From: Brasenia schreberi
Taxonomy: Eukaryota; Streptophyta; Magnoliopsida; Nymphaeales; Cabombaceae
Assembly: GCA_036023115.1 (NCBI GenBank)
Contig: JAYKKT010000036.1
Span: 7,460,001 to 7,524,000, forward strand
DNA length: 64,000 bases
Direction of reading: 5' to 3'
Part shown: piece after piece, positions 21,278-34,900 of the stretch
Layout of the letters: every line of letters starts with the position of its first letter
Position numbering within the stretch: position 1 is the first letter of the stretch
The notes under the pieces: model-generated
Seen by the model: only the letters and a program-made list of their open reading frames with translations
The model's database searches: none
What the model was told of the DNA's origin: nothing
Position numbers and translations under genes: made by a program

Positions 21278-22624
21278 TCAATCTATAGATTGATCGTTAC
21301 GGGAGGGGCACCAGGGAGTCATGTCCATGGGGTAGCTGCCGAGAACCCTGAGGAAGGTGGTGAACTCCTGGACCTCAGCGAGGGCGTTCTGCGCGCGGAC
21401 ATCCGCCATTGATGCCTCAAAATCGACATAGAACATGTACTCGAAGTGCTTCGCGGTCCCAACATTGGCATCATCGACGAGCCGTATCGGCCGGTTCCGG
21501 TGTGGGCGGGATTCGATCTTGGTGAGGCTGATGTTCCGGAAGGCGAAGGCTGAGAGCACCTTGAACAGCACGGAGGTGCCCTTGTCATGGGCGAAGACGA
21601 TGCTGGTCTTGAAGGGTCGGTCGGTCCGGGGCACGATGGGCTCGCGCGCCAGCATCACGAACCGCGTCACGTTGCTCGAGTCGTCCTGGATGCCATCGGC
21701 CAGGACGTCGAGCCCATAGAGTTCAGCAGCGCGCGAGCTGGCGATGGCCGCGGTGTCCCGCAGGCCGTTTGTGGCAACAACCTCAGCAGCTCCCGCAGTG
21801 TCGTCAAAGGCCTCGCGGGCGACGTTCAGCCCCAGCTTGGTGAGGGTGAGCTCGCACTGCGCGAGTGCCTGCGGGTGGCTTATGACTCGCGTCAAATACT
21901 CCTTGCGCACGCCCGGAAGGGCCAACAGGCAGTGGTGGACCGGCAGCTGTACCTCGCCCACAATGTGGAGGCGGTGGCGGAGAAGAAGGTCGTAGTTGCG
22001 GTGAATGCTGCCGCCAAGAGAGTTCTCCACGGGGAGGACGGCGCGATCGGCCAGCCAGAGCTCTACGGCCTGGAAGGCGACCTCGAACTGGTCACAGGGG
22101 ATGGCCTCGCAATTGGGGTACGCCTTCTGTGCTGCCGCTTCGCTGTAAGCTCCTGGTACCCCCTGGTAGGCTACCCGCAGATCCGAGCCGTGCATCGGCG
22201 CAGGGGAGAGATCGGCGATGGTGAGAGGGCGGGGTAACTTCGAGCCGATGGGGACGAGGTCGAGGGGTGGGCGGCCATTCCCTTTGGCAACGACGTCCAG
22301 GGTCGTCGTCGTCGATAATTCCTGCTGATCTGTTTTCTTATCCTGCTGTTCCTCCTGTTGATGCTGCTGATGGTCGCCTTGTCCGGATAGAACTTGGCTG
22401 GAAAGGATGGCGCAGGAGCTCTGCCATTCAGCTCGGCAGGAGAAGGCACCGCTCGAGTCCGGTGGACGGTACACGCACTGAGTTGCAGTATTCCTCGCTG
22501 GCCGGGTAGGCATCAGGATGGTTGCGGCCTTCTTATCGCCGTGAACTACTACTCCTCCTCCTCCCACCAACAACTGATGATGGTCGATCAGAGACATGGA
22601 ACTGCTCAATGATACACCCTGCAT
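21278..22624 (-). CDS. ADT: Arogenate/prephenate dehydratase, plastid-targeted, single exon
   Basis: Catalyses the last step to phenylalanine in plastids: decarboxylation and dehydration of arogenate (or prephenate). The 448-residue product has a low-complexity N-terminus (about 1-148) compatible with a transit peptide. The dehydratase domain follows at about 149-330 ([46 protein letters not shown]) with the catalytic TRF triplet at 320-322 in [12 protein letters not shown]-terminal ACT regulatory domain at about 339-432 carries [11 protein letters not shown] (ESRPH at 371-375), the phenylalanine-binding motif for feedback control. It ends [10 protein letters not shown] as plant homologues do. 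Lack of introns fits the intronless ADT subgroup. Codons are GC-rich compared with the surroundings. No breaks seen. Choice of arogenate over prephenate is inferred from plant family knowledge. Confidence 0.95.
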   Translation of the reverse strand: MQGVSLSSSMSLIDHHQLLVGGGGVVVHGDKKAATILMPTRPARNTATQCVYRPPDSSGAFSCRAEWQSSCAILSSQVLSGQGDHQQHQQEEQQDKKTDQQELSTTTTLDVVAKGNGRPPLDLVPIGSKLPRPLTIADLSPAPMHGSDLRVAYQGVPGAYSEAAAQKAYPNCEAIPCDQFEVAFQAVELWLADRAVLPVENSLGGSIHRNYDLLLRHRLHIVGEVQLPVHHCLLALPGVRKEYLTRVISHPQALAQCELTLTKLGLNVAREAFDDTAGAAEVVATNGLRDTAAIASSRAAELYGLDVLADGIQDDSSNVTRFVMLAREPIVPRTDRPFKTSIVFAHDKGTSVLFKVLSAFAFRNISLTKIESRPHRNRPIRLVDDANVGTAKHFEYMFYVDFEASMADVRAQNALAEVQEFTTFLRVLGSYPMDMTPWCPSRNDQSID

Positions 22625-22810
22625 TTCTTATTTCTTCTCGGATTCTTGGTCTCCTCTCTTCTCCTCTACAGAGCGATAGATTGAATCGGAAATAGTTGGA
22701 GTTCCTACCTTCCGGAAGAAGAAGGGGGGACGATTAGGTGAGCAGAAGAAGAGGAGAGCGAGCTTGATGCTGCTTTCTCTTGAGATTCCAACCAAGCTGC
22801 TAGGGGAAAA

Positions 22811-22835
22811 TACTTTTGGTTGGTGGATATTTATA
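22811..22835 (-). promoter_or_regulatory. AC-type MYB element beside a TATA-like box, dehydratase promoter
   Basis: On the minus strand, about 190-215 bp before the dehydratase start codon, TATAAATA (22828-22835) is followed at once by CCACCAACCAAAAG. ACCAACC-type AC elements are MYB sites typical of phenylpropanoid and lignin genes, which consume the phenylalanine this enzyme makes. Confidence 0.45.
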
Positions 22836-22839
22836 TCTT

Positions 22840-25800
22840 GCCCACTATGTGATAAATTACATTATTGCCGAGTCTCTGTCATCAAAAGTCAGATGACTTA
22901 CATAATTTGTAATATTGATGTTTTTTTTCTTGCGAATTGCTGAAGTTTCCTTGAAAATTCAAAGAAAGAAAGCACGGATTCAAGTTTTGTTGGGCGTCTG
23001 CTTGTTTTATTCGAGTTTGTGTGATTTCTCGAATCGTGTCCGTCAGATCCAGAACTTGTGCTCGAAGACCCGAAAGAAACCCAACCCAAGTCACCTTCAT
23101 GACAGTCTCATCACAGGGGTAGCTTAGTAAATTATGAGGACAGGGGTAGGAAGAAGTCAGAGGCACCTACCAACCGTGAATCCATCGCGTCATATGTGAC
23201 GAAGACAAACGTGACCGGCAAAAGAGAGAGAGAGAGAGAGGTGTTGACCGTTTACCACCTACCAATTAAGCACGAATACAGCAACCCACCTTGGCAGCCC
23301 AACGTCTGACATTCCTACTACCACCATGAAATGAAATGGTTGACATGGTGATATACAAGGCCGGATAGGTGGTTTCAGTAAGAACCATACCCAGCCGCGA
23401 TTAGAACCGAAACTCAAACTTGCAGAACTAGACCAGGTTCCTCTTGGTTTAGGTTCTGGTTTCAAGAAATGCAGAACTGCAATCAAACCAGAACCGGCAG
23501 CTCAAATGCTCAAATAGTCGGTTTGGTATTTCTTACTACTTCTTTTGAAAAATTTAAATCTTTTTGTAATTTTCCAGTGTTAGGCTGTTTAAAACTTAAA
23601 TTGAAACTGATGGTTTCAAACCAAAACCAGAATCAGTTTCATTTTGGTTCCTCATTCTAAGGAAAACAAACAAGAATGAGACGTTTCAAACAACTGGTTC
23701 GGGTTTACTTAGACTCTTGGCCATGTCTAGTGATGATATATTTCAACATTACTTTAAACGTTGCAGGCCTGCAGCTGCTTCCGTCCCTTTTATTCCTACT
23801 CGCCAAAAATAAATACAAGTAAAAGGTTGTCAATCAATTGCACCCACAAAGAAATACCGCAAGGACCTGTCAGCATCATGAATTATGAATTCAATGGGTT
23901 GTCTATTAATTCACATGTTTCTCATTGAAATCTTTCACCACACCACGTCAAAGGGAATTTATCATACATCTAATTTAGCACAAAGCTTAGATTCTCTCTT
24001 CAAAGAGGGAAAAGGAAAAAGAGCTGAAATCTGTGTGTGTTTATTATTGTCCCTCATCATGCCATTCTCATGGCTAAACCTGGTGAGAGGACAGTACGCG
24101 TTTTGAGGTTTCTATGATGAGAGGCTTCTCCGCTAACGTCGGAACAGGCTCACAACAAAGTGGATCTTAGGAAATGAGAAGTGGCGTTCCTCTTGGCTTA
24201 ACTTCGAAACACAAGAAAAGTTTTTTTTTAAGTAAAGCGTCCCATTCTATATGCAACAGTTTTTCGACCTCACACATGGATTCTTGTGTGTAATGGATTC
24301 AACCGACACTCTACTGCTAAATAACCAGGCGATTTTGCAAAAGGCCGTGGTGAGAATCAATAGATAACAACAAAAGTGGATCCCATCAGCTATGGCTTCA
24401 TGAACTCCAATTGCATGCCTGTTAAGATTGAGATTCTTGCAGGAGGTGGGCTCAGTTTCTGCTGCGAATCCAAATCACTCGGCAAGCAAACATGCCAAGA
24501 CAACTAATCCTCTGCTCGTGCTTTGAATGATATCAAGTTTTCTCAACAGTTCTACGTACAACAGATTGTTGATCTATAACACGTACAGTTTCTTTCTTTG
24601 CCAGCTTTTCCAATGAAGGAAAATTTCTGTGGTTAGAATCAGCGAAACAGTGGGAACCTATGTACTCCCTTAATCACGGGCTATCTACCGTGAAGGCACA
24701 GTACTACTGGTAGGGTGGTAATGCCAACATTGTGTGTGCACGCACGGGTGTGTGTGTGCACGTTCAGGTGTGTGCATTTGTAAAACTTCAAATATTAATC
24801 AAATTCTTCTCCAAATGCAATGGGCAGGATTTACATAACCAAATACAATTATATATTTACCATTTCCGTGAGAACTGGGATTTCATGTTGCAAAGGAAAT
24901 GGCAGGGCACTGACCATGAAAAGATATTGGTCGTTGATGCAATATTGGCATAAATTTTAGAGAAAAATAAAATAGTCAACTCTAGCCTTCAAACGGGAGC
25001 AACAACCTGAGTTCTCCCTGAGTTGGGTATTCTACTTTGTATACAAATAAATTCAGGAAAAACTCAAACTGAACCCAAGTTTTACTCTTATTCAACTAGG
25101 AAATAAAGGTATTCAACTTTGAATTGACCAGGAAATCAATAACTCATGCGCCCTTTACATCTGCATACGTTTGGAACACCCTGGCTGCTCACTGTTCCAC
25201 CTGCGCACAATAATTCTCCGGCCTGGTGGGAGAATATAGGCAGAAAATTAAAGTTAAAAAAGAGACTACCCAAGAAAGAAGTAAATATAGTAACACTTAA
25301 AAACCAAGTTCATCGCAGGCCAACTTGGAAGCAACTGTCCCAACATGTGAATTTATGGATCAGATGAATGTACACAAAAATGGGCACAAAAGGGACTGAA
25401 GTTTTCAACTTATACCAACAAAGAAACCTTAAAAATGGAGGGCCGTCCCATACAACTTTGATACAAAACAATGGCAGGCATTTACAGTGATCATGAATTC
25501 ACAACCTTTCACATACGCTAATGCAATTCAAGGAAAACAACTGAAAAAGTTCTAAAGCTAGAGTTTCTTTCCATTTTATTTTTCACTTCTTTGTGGGGAC
25601 CTTGTCCAGCTGCATTTGCATAACTGCTGCGTACCCTACCATTTCCGTTTCATGCCTCCATAGCTTTTAGCTCATCTTGGCGCTAAGCAATGCAGACGAA
25701 TGCCAATTTCCGCCACCCATCCATAGCTATACTGAACAAGCACCATAGTACAAACATTTACAGTGATGGCTTTCACAGAGAACCGTCAACAGAAAACTGA

Positions 25801-25943
25801 ACAAACCAAAACTGGAAACCACCAATCTGACCCAACAGTCCAGCTATGCTGTCACTGCTTATGGCAACTAGGGGTCACCCAACCATTCCAAAACTGGCAG
25901 TCTTTTACATGCGAAATAATCAGAGCACGAACCACTGAACTTA
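22840..25943. other. Intergenic between dehydratase and transporter 3' end
   Basis: No gene recognised. It includes a short GA tract (about 23223-23241), a CCGAACC-type repeat (listed separately), a TG/CA-rich stretch at 24731-24780, and the probable 3' untranslated region of the transporter next to 25944. Confidence 0.5.
23385..23715. repeat. AACCGAAAC/GGTTCTGG-rich dispersed repeat
   Basis: Inverted blocks such as TTAGAACCGAAACTC and GGTTTAGGTTCTGGTTTC, then ACCAGAACCGGCAG and TTGGTTCCTC, resemble the repeats at 35095-35615 and 45925-46100. It is probably a non-autonomous DNA element, but no clean ends were found. Confidence 0.35.
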
Positions 25944-28900
25944 TCAGAATCCTACCCATTTTACCCATCTAAAGCCCCGACTGCATTTGAAAGGCAACTC
26001 ATAATCTTTCGCCACTTCCCTGTCCTGTCTTGCTGTGGCAGCTCGAGTCCAGACATATACACCACGTTCTTGACGGCTGCCTGGAACAGTATTGTCTAGG
26101 ACCAGAGCAATTAGAAATGCAATGACCATGTGAAATGAAAGTAACGTGTTCAATACATAGTTGGCCTGTGGAAAGCATAAAAACATTAGTCGCACATGGT
26201 TTCAAAAGTCAATAACGCAGATACAACTGAAAGTTAGAAACCATTGTTTACCCCAGGTTACACCAGGTATGCATGAGAGAGAGAGAGAAAGACGACAGAC
26301 ATAAACAGAGGCAAAGAAAGCGAACGAACAACCATATTATTTAGCTGGAAATCATCCATACAAGCTGTATCAACTCAATTCAACATCATATCCTTATATT
26401 GCATGATTTTGTTTTCAACGCACTCAGGCATAACTTATTTGATGAGGATCACATCATCAATCATGTTTTCACCTACATACTTGAGCTTTCTGTACTGGAG
26501 CTTTTATACAATGCTAATGTTCAAGTCTTGCAACAGCAACAACAACTAAGCCTTTTCCCATACTAGACGAGGTCGGCTACATGGATTCTTTGTTTCCACA
26601 GAGCTCTATGATGTGTCATGTCAGCAGTTAACTCACAATAAGCTAGATCATTCTTTATTGTATCTTTCCAACACTTTTGTGGTCGTCCTCTACCTCTTTT
26701 AATACTTTCCAAATTTAGTTTTTCATACCTTCTTACATATTCTTCTGATCTTCTTTCTATATGTCCAAACCATCTTAAACGATATTCTCTCATTTTATCC
26801 TCTAGGGTGTCACTCCTAATTTGTTTCTAATAACCTCATAATGTATATGGTCTTTTCTTGTATGACCACTCATCCATCTCAACATCTTCATTTCTGTCAC
26901 AGACATCTTTTGTACATGTTGATGGTTAACTACCCATCACTCATAACCATAAAACATGGCAGGTCTCATTGCTGCACTATAATATTTACCTTTTAACTTT
27001 AATGTTATCTTCTTGTCACAAAGAATACCTGATGCTCCTCTCCATTTTAACCAACCAACATTAATTCTATGCGTAACATCTTCGCCAATTCTTCCACCAC
27101 TCTGAAAAATTGACCCTAGGTATTTAAAACTTTCCTTTTGGGGGATGCAATGTGTGTCAATTTTAATTTATATGTCCTCTAAAGTAACCAAATGATCAAA
27201 CTTACATTCCATATATTCTGTCTTTGTTCTACTAAACCGGAGGCCTTTGCTTTCTAATGCTTCTCTCCATAGTTCCAATTTTCTATTAACTTTTTCTTTA
27301 GACTCTTCTACTAACACAATGTCATCTGCAAATAACATACACCAAGGCACTTCATCTTGAATATGTTTTGTAACTTTTGTTAACTCATCAATCACCATTA
27401 TAAATAAGTATGGACTTAAAGTTGATCCTTGATGTAACCCAATATTAACTTCAAAGAAGTCTGTCATTCTTTCATGAGTCCTCACACATGTTTTTGCACC
27501 ATCGTACATGTCTCTTATAAGGTTAATGTATGTCAATAGGATACCTCTTTTTTCCAAGGTTCTCCAAAGAACCTCCCCCGATACCCTATCATAAGCTTTT
27601 TCTAGATCAATAAATATCATGTGAAGGTTTTTCTTTTTTGCTCTAAAATGTCAAAAGGTGAATCGCTTCAATAGTAGATCTGCCTGGCATGAATCCAAAT
27701 TGGTTCTCTATTGTACTTGATACTTGTCTTAACCTACGTTCGATAATTCTTTCACACAATTTCATAGCATGGCTCATTAACTTAATACCTCGATAATTCG
27801 CACAATTCTGAATGTCTCCCTTGTTCTTATATATGGGTATAAGTGTACTCGCTCTCCATTCTTCGGGCATCTTTTGGTTTCTCTATATTTTCAAGTCTTA
27901 CAAAGCACAAAAATTGCATATGCATGATTTAGGAAACTTGTGATTTGATGCATATCCCATGTCCTTCCTTGTATTGGCCAAGTCAAACAAGTATATTGAG
28001 ATTAGTCCAAATCTGACCAGCCTAATTGACCAGGTCTGGTGATTGGTAAACGTCAGTCGAGTGACTGAGTTTGAAACTTTGGAGTAGGAACTAAGATCGC
28101 ATCAACGTTTGACAAAACAAGTTTGTCAAAGCAGATACAGTGTTCTATCTGATCCTTTATGCAGCAGCTTTTCGGAGAGCATGAAAGACAGCTTCATGAA
28201 TAATGTGCTTTAAAAATCCGCTACTGCAACTGTATGAGCACAGAAGCATAAATGTGGAAATAATGTGTGATACCGTCAGTTCCTACAGTAGAACAAAGAA
28301 GCCAAAAAAAGCAGCTCATGAAAGACAGCTTCATGAATAATGTGTTTTAAAAACTCGCTACTACAAGTGCATGAAAACACAAGCATAAATGTGGAAATAA
28401 TGTGTGATACCATCAGTTCCTACAGTAGAAGAAAGAAGCCAAAAAAAAAGCAGCTCTGCCCGTACTCTTAACAGAAAAGTGAAAATACCCAAAACAAGTG
28501 ATCATCCAATTAATGCTCCTATATTCTGATTATAACATAAACATGTGATAGTACATAGTCCCCCATGCAACTTTTTAAACATGACAACTTTTAAAGAAAA
28601 ACACTATAAATCAGCAAACAGAGAAAAAGCAAGAGGTGACGTACTCCAGTATTTTTGCTGTGAAATGGTCCATGAGATGCGACTGTGTAGGGCTGAAAAT
28701 AACTAGGTACAGATCTATTAGAGTTTGGCAAAGTTCCATACTGCTGGAAATAAGCTGGTATCGATAAAGACAGAAATAATGAAAGGCCAACTATGATAAT
28801 GTTCCTAGAGCTTCTGGCATCACTGTATCGTAAATTTGAAAGCCCTAAGGCTGCAAGCAATGCCCACATAAAGCAAAGAAGAGCAGCGACAATGACGAGA

Positions 28901-31900
28901 GGAATTGAGGCAATGAACCCTCCAACTTTACCTGTAAGGCAACAGATAATTCAGTCTGCCAACCAGACGAAAACTTCCTAGTCAAGTTACAAGATCCAGA
29001 TATAGGAAAAGCGTAGATGTACCGATCAGAGATAATGCAATCAAAGAACAAGCTCCTAACTCCACTGATCTTCGACTTCCCATTCTAGTAACAGCAATAG
29101 TGTGTACATTCTCAGTTAGAGTTGTTAACCCAGTTCCAGTGCCCCAAATGCCAGCTAAGATGCTTGAGAACCCTTCAAGGCCAATACCCCGACTTAAAAC
29201 CCCTGGACTTGGAGGTTTAGATGCCACCAACAAAGACGTTGCATGATATGAACCTACCTGCACGCAAAGAAAGAACTGATTCAACACAGTGAAAACGGTA
29301 AAGGATCTCCAATGGGGCTGCAATCTGATGGAGGGTCACAGCTCTCACATGGACTGCTTCGAACTTACTAGATACTATAGGCATGAAAAGAAATAACCTT
29401 AGGTAGTACAGAAGAAATTAAGAAACCTAGAGATGAAAAAGTGGCTCTAGTTACATTCTAACTCAACTTATTTTGAGTAATCTCTTTAGCAGAACGAATA
29501 ATTGAAAATTTTGAATAACTGCAAACTTGTGTGAAAATCACTCCAAAGAAAATTTCCACACTAAACCAGATAATGACATTTTTACGTAAATCAATGTTGG
29601 CTTAGATCATATAACCAGGGAATGATAAACTAAGTCACACAGACACTTCTAAGGGGTGGAGTGTCGACCTCGACACCGACACCGTGTCGAAGCGGCATGG
29701 CAAAAAAAATTGTAACTCACGGATAATGAAGAGTGATTTGTGTATTATGATGAAATTAGTAGTTGTTTACCATTTATGTGTTTTGCTTTAATATAAAGTT
29801 GTGTACTTGCTATTGTAGTAGTATACAATATTAGCTTGAATGATTTTGGGTGCGGACAATTGGTTTCTTATTTCTCAATCTGATTGGATTCTTGACTCCA
29901 TACCCTATGCCTTTGCAATAATCTGTGTCACCACACACATTTGAAGATAAGGAACATTAACTGATCAATAGAACAGAAGAGTATGACATCACTAGTGGAT
30001 CCTAGTACAAATACTAGTATATGCTATATCCTACAAAAGATCTGGAAACTCTTTGAATCCATAACTTGGATATTTTGCAGCTCGTAAAATCATTCTAAAT
30101 TTCAGATCACTATGAGGGAACTTGCTAATTGATACCTACGTGCACCCAAAATTAGCAAATATTAGTTGTATTATGATTGATTTATGTAGCTTGAATATTA
30201 TATATAATATATAATATTATATACCCTACCCGTATCGCCGCACCCAAAATTTTTGAAATTTGCCGTATCCAACACTCGCACCCGTGTGACATAGATGATA
30301 AATGAAGATGGTAGAGAAAAAACAGAGAAGTTGCATATCCGAGAACCAAAACCCAATAACATGCACGAGAATTGTGATATGAAAAAGCAACAGTATGGAC
30401 AAGAGAGTAAATTGTTAGAACGATAGATAATTATTTTAACATGAAAGCTATGATGGAAAAATCTAACCGTTGGTTAAAGCCAAGACTGGAAAAAGGCTCA
30501 ACAATACCAATAAGTGTCAACATCCACTTAGAATTATTTGTCAGCATAAGCACAGCAGTCAAAGCACAAGCCCGGGAGTTGGCTTCAAGACCAAGAGGTA
30601 GACGAAGTCATGCCAGTTATATTTAGAATGGAGGACCTGCAACCTTGTATGTAATTGCTAGTTGGGACTTTAACATTTTCTTTCTTTCTCCTTTTTCTTA
30701 TGGTAGACCATAAGAATTATGCAAGTTTACCAACAAGGTCAAACAGAGAACAAGAGAAAGCGAGTACACTTATACTCATATTCAAGAACAAGAGAGACAT
30801 TCAGAATTGTGTGAAAAATCGGGGTATCAAGTTAATGAGCCATACTATAAAATTATGAGAAAGAATTATCGAACGTAGGTTAAGACAAGTATAAGTACAA
30901 CAGAAAACCAATTTGGATTCATGCCAAGCAGATCTACTATTGAAGCGATTCACTTTTTGAGACGTCTTATGTAATATTTTAGAGCAAGAAAGACATACCT
31001 TCACATGATATTTATTGATCTAAAAAAAGCTTATGATAGGGTACTCTTTGGAGAACCTTTAAAGAAAGGTATCCTATTGACATACGTAAACCTTATAAGA
31101 GATATGTACGATAGTGTAAAAACATGTGTGAGGACTCACGAAGGAATAACAATCTTTTTTGAAGTTAATATTGGGTTACATCAAGGATTAACTTTAAGTC
31201 CAAACTTATTTATAATGGTGATTGATGAGTTAATAAAACATATTCAAGATGAAGTACCTTGGTGTATGTTATTTTCAAATGACATTGTGTTAGTAGAGGA
31301 GTCTAAAGAAAAAGTTAATAGAAAATCGGAACTATGGAGAGAAACATTAGAAAGTAAAGGCTTCCGACTTAGTAGAACAAAGACAGAAAATATGGAATGT
31401 AAGTTTGATAATTTGGTTACTTTACACGACATAGAAATTAAAATTGGCACACATTGCATCCCCAAAAGAAATATTTTAAATACCTAGGGTCAATTTTTCA
31501 GAGTGATGGAAGAATTGATGGAGATGTTACACAAAGAATTAATGCAAGTTGGTCAAATCCCTAAGTACGATAGGAATCTATGGAAACAAAGAATCCATGT
31601 AGCCGACCCCGTCTAGTATGGGAAAAGGCTTAGTTGTTGTTGTTGTGGTTAAAATGGAAATGAGCATTAGGTATTCTTTGTGACAAGAAGATACCATTAA
31701 AGTTAAAAGGTAAATATTATAGAGCAACAAGTAGACCTGTCATGTTTTATGGTTCCAAGTGTTGGGCAGTTTAATCATCAACATGAACAAAAGATGTATG
31801 TGGCAGAAATGAAGGTGTTGAGATGGATGAGTGGTCATACAAGGAAAGATCGTAAACATAATGAGGTTATTAGAAACAAATTAGGAGTGGCACCAATAGA

Positions 31901-34900
31901 GGATAAAATGAGAGAATATCGTTTAAGATGGTTTGGACATATAGAAAGAAGATCAAAAGAAGTGTCTCTAAGAAGGTATGAAAAACTAGATTTTGAAAGT
32001 ATTAAAAGAGGTAGAGGACGACCATAAAAGCGTTGGAAAGAAACAATAAAGAATGATCTAGCTTATGTTGAGTTAAATGCTAACATGGCACATAATAGGG
32101 CTATGTGAAAACAAAGAATCCATGTAGCCGACCCCGTCTAAAAACTTCAAAAAGTTGAAATGTGCCCAAATAGCCTAATTGAGCAAAGAACTCATTTACA
32201 CAAATGAAATGGGAAGGATATAAGTACCATATGAAGTCCTTAAATTGAAAAGTAGATATAATTTAGTAAAAAAAAAGCCATATATCCCACACCAAGTGGT
32301 GTTGACTACATGGGCCGTCGTTTTACTTGGTCTTGCGTCATATTAGCATTCAACCCCATGCAGACATAATATAATAACAAATAAAATTTCATAAGCCAGT
32401 CATTAAGTAATCATTCCAGCATCAAAATTGAAAAGGTTATGATTAGTTCAAGAATATGCATAGAGAAAAAGATGATAGGAAAAGACCTACACATTATCCA
32501 GATAAAGAAAAGGTTACATACTGAATCAACCGATGCAATTATTGACACTGCACACATCACAAGAACCATCTTCCAGTGGAACACAGGAAAGCCCCATTGA
32601 AATGGATATGGAAATCTAAACCATGGGGAAGCTTTTAGTGCATGGGAAGTATCAACACGACAACTCTTCATCCTTGGTACATGTTTCCTACAAGCCTCTG
32701 AGACCATATTAGATTCAGGCATATTTATATCACAACCTTTGTAATTATAAAGCCCAGACTCTGTTAGGAGGAAGGCATAGGCCCAAGTGATTGCCAGACC
32801 CAAAGGGACCTGCAAGAAAGAACCAAATAAGGACATAATCAGCAATATCATGTGTCAAAGCACAACCACTAGGACTGACATGAATGGGGAAAACTAAGAA
32901 CAAGAAGTAATGGATTACCGCATATATTTGGAAAATCCGGTGACCTAAAATGGATATCTTACGAAGATACTGCAGGACAGGCACATAAAAAGGCATATCA
33001 GCATGCATCGGATGGAACTCATGTTGAAACAAGTAATGAAAATGCAACATATATCAGGAAGATATGAAATCAGATAAGAACACTTGATGCACATCTTGAA
33101 GTCCAACTGTTGCAAGGAAAAGAGAGAAATCAAAGAACAGGAGAATACCGTAACTTACAAGAGCAAATATTATGACTAGTAGAATCTGAGGCAAACCAAT
33201 TTCCAGGCAGGTACCAACTTGAGTAAAACCATAACTATAAAAGGAGAGGCCAAGAGCTGCCACTGTTGGGGCCACAACGACAGGATTAATCAACCTGAAA
33301 AGACCTCATTTGAGAATCAGGCTTTGGACATTATTCAGCATAAGTCACAAAGAAAACTAGAAGAAATTGGACAATATCACCGACATTTAATTACAGTAAC
33401 ATCTTAGAATACTAATCCATTTCATACTATGATCAGTTATTTGTGCTTTTATACTTTCTTTTCCTGTTGCGTGAACTTCAGCCAAGTTATAATGCATGCA
33501 GTATGTACTTCAGATTCCCTAGAAATGATGTTCAAGCTGGCTCCGATTTAACTTGAACTTCTCCCCATCAGCATGGCATTTGGTCAACAGAGATTGAACT
33601 GAGGTTTAAGAGTAGATACCATCAGTTCATGGTCAGAGAAAGAAGCATAGTCTTGTCATACTGGGATCCGCTGTTGTAGCGATAGATTCAAAACAAAGTA
33701 GCATTTGATTTATCAAGAGAGTAAGGTAACATCATGAATTTCTAAAACATGCAGGAGATGATAAGCCTCTGGCATGTGCAAGTCATGTTCACATAATGAC
33801 ATTTTCCCAATGTTGTTGGGTCTCATAGACAGTAATAACCACATGAAAACAAGCAAGTTACAGCTGCACACGAGAAACACAAGAGACAAGGTGTCTGCTA
33901 TTGAATTACAGCCATGTAGTCCTGGGTTGAAAAATAATGGATAGGTGTGACACACACAAGGTGAAGTGGTGGGCTAATTCTTGGAATGAATTAAACGGGC
34001 CCTTTTAACTCAGTGGTACAGTAATGCCATGGTAAGTTGTAAGTAATCGGTTCAAATCCAATAAGGGCTTTCCCATGAAGCTTGGTCATTTTTCCACTTC
34101 CCGTAGAGAAGGGATAAAAAGGGAACTGCCTATCAAAGTTATTGGTGCCCAGGCTGTTTCCCTCTTGAGGTCAGTAATTGGGCTTCTCTTGCCTGATGAG
34201 AAAGACCTCCCAAAAAAGCATGAGAAAAAGGCTTGAATCATATGATCCGGCCATCAACCCTTTCATTCTGGGGTAATCTCATAGTTCTAGGTCGAAACGA
34301 GATATTGTAGTTCAGATGATTCAGTAAACTTATTACTTGGCATAGTTTGTTACATGGGTCGTGAATGGGAGTTTAGCTTCCATCTAGGTATCCACCCTTG
34401 GATAGTTGTCGCATATTCAGCTCCTGTTGATGAGCAAAGACTCTGCTTGTGTCAGACTAGAAATGACCGACACAAGGTAAAGTGGGAAAAATGAAACTTC
34501 TTTTGTGCAAAAGGATGCTAATTATGAGCCTAGATTGTCTAGTTCCTTGCATGGCAACAAGTAGGCTAGTGATAGAACGCCAGCAAGCAATCCTTATCTT
34601 GGCCATTCACGCAAAAGGAAACTCTCACTAACAACAATGGAACTGGACTCACAGATTGGATGATTTAAAGCAATACCAAGAAAAATTACATCAGAAAAAT
34701 GGGGAGGGAAGACTCTGCATGTGTTGTATTGTTGTTATGCAGCTTATGCGCTCGCACAAAATTTATATTCAGTCAAAATTTATTAAGTATTACCTCCGAC
34801 CTTCATTCTCAACCTCAATGAATGACTAGTTCTACCATGGCTAAAACGTTCATTTCTCTAGATGAACATGCCCAGTTGCAGCGTGAAATATGTTTCATTC

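Noticed and set aside
21587..22237. 216-codon open frame opposite the arogenate dehydratase
   Set aside because: A shadow of a GC-rich gene. The minus strand carries the conserved dehydratase and ACT motifs.
24731..24780. TG-rich stretch as a possible telomere-like or CRISPR-like repeat
   Set aside because: Irregular GTGTGTG/CACG words without a regular unit or spacers. A simple dinucleotide-rich patch.
30441..30626. 61-codon frame in the transporter intron
   Set aside because: No splice-compatible link to the transporter, no known motif, and the flanking exons already join in phase.
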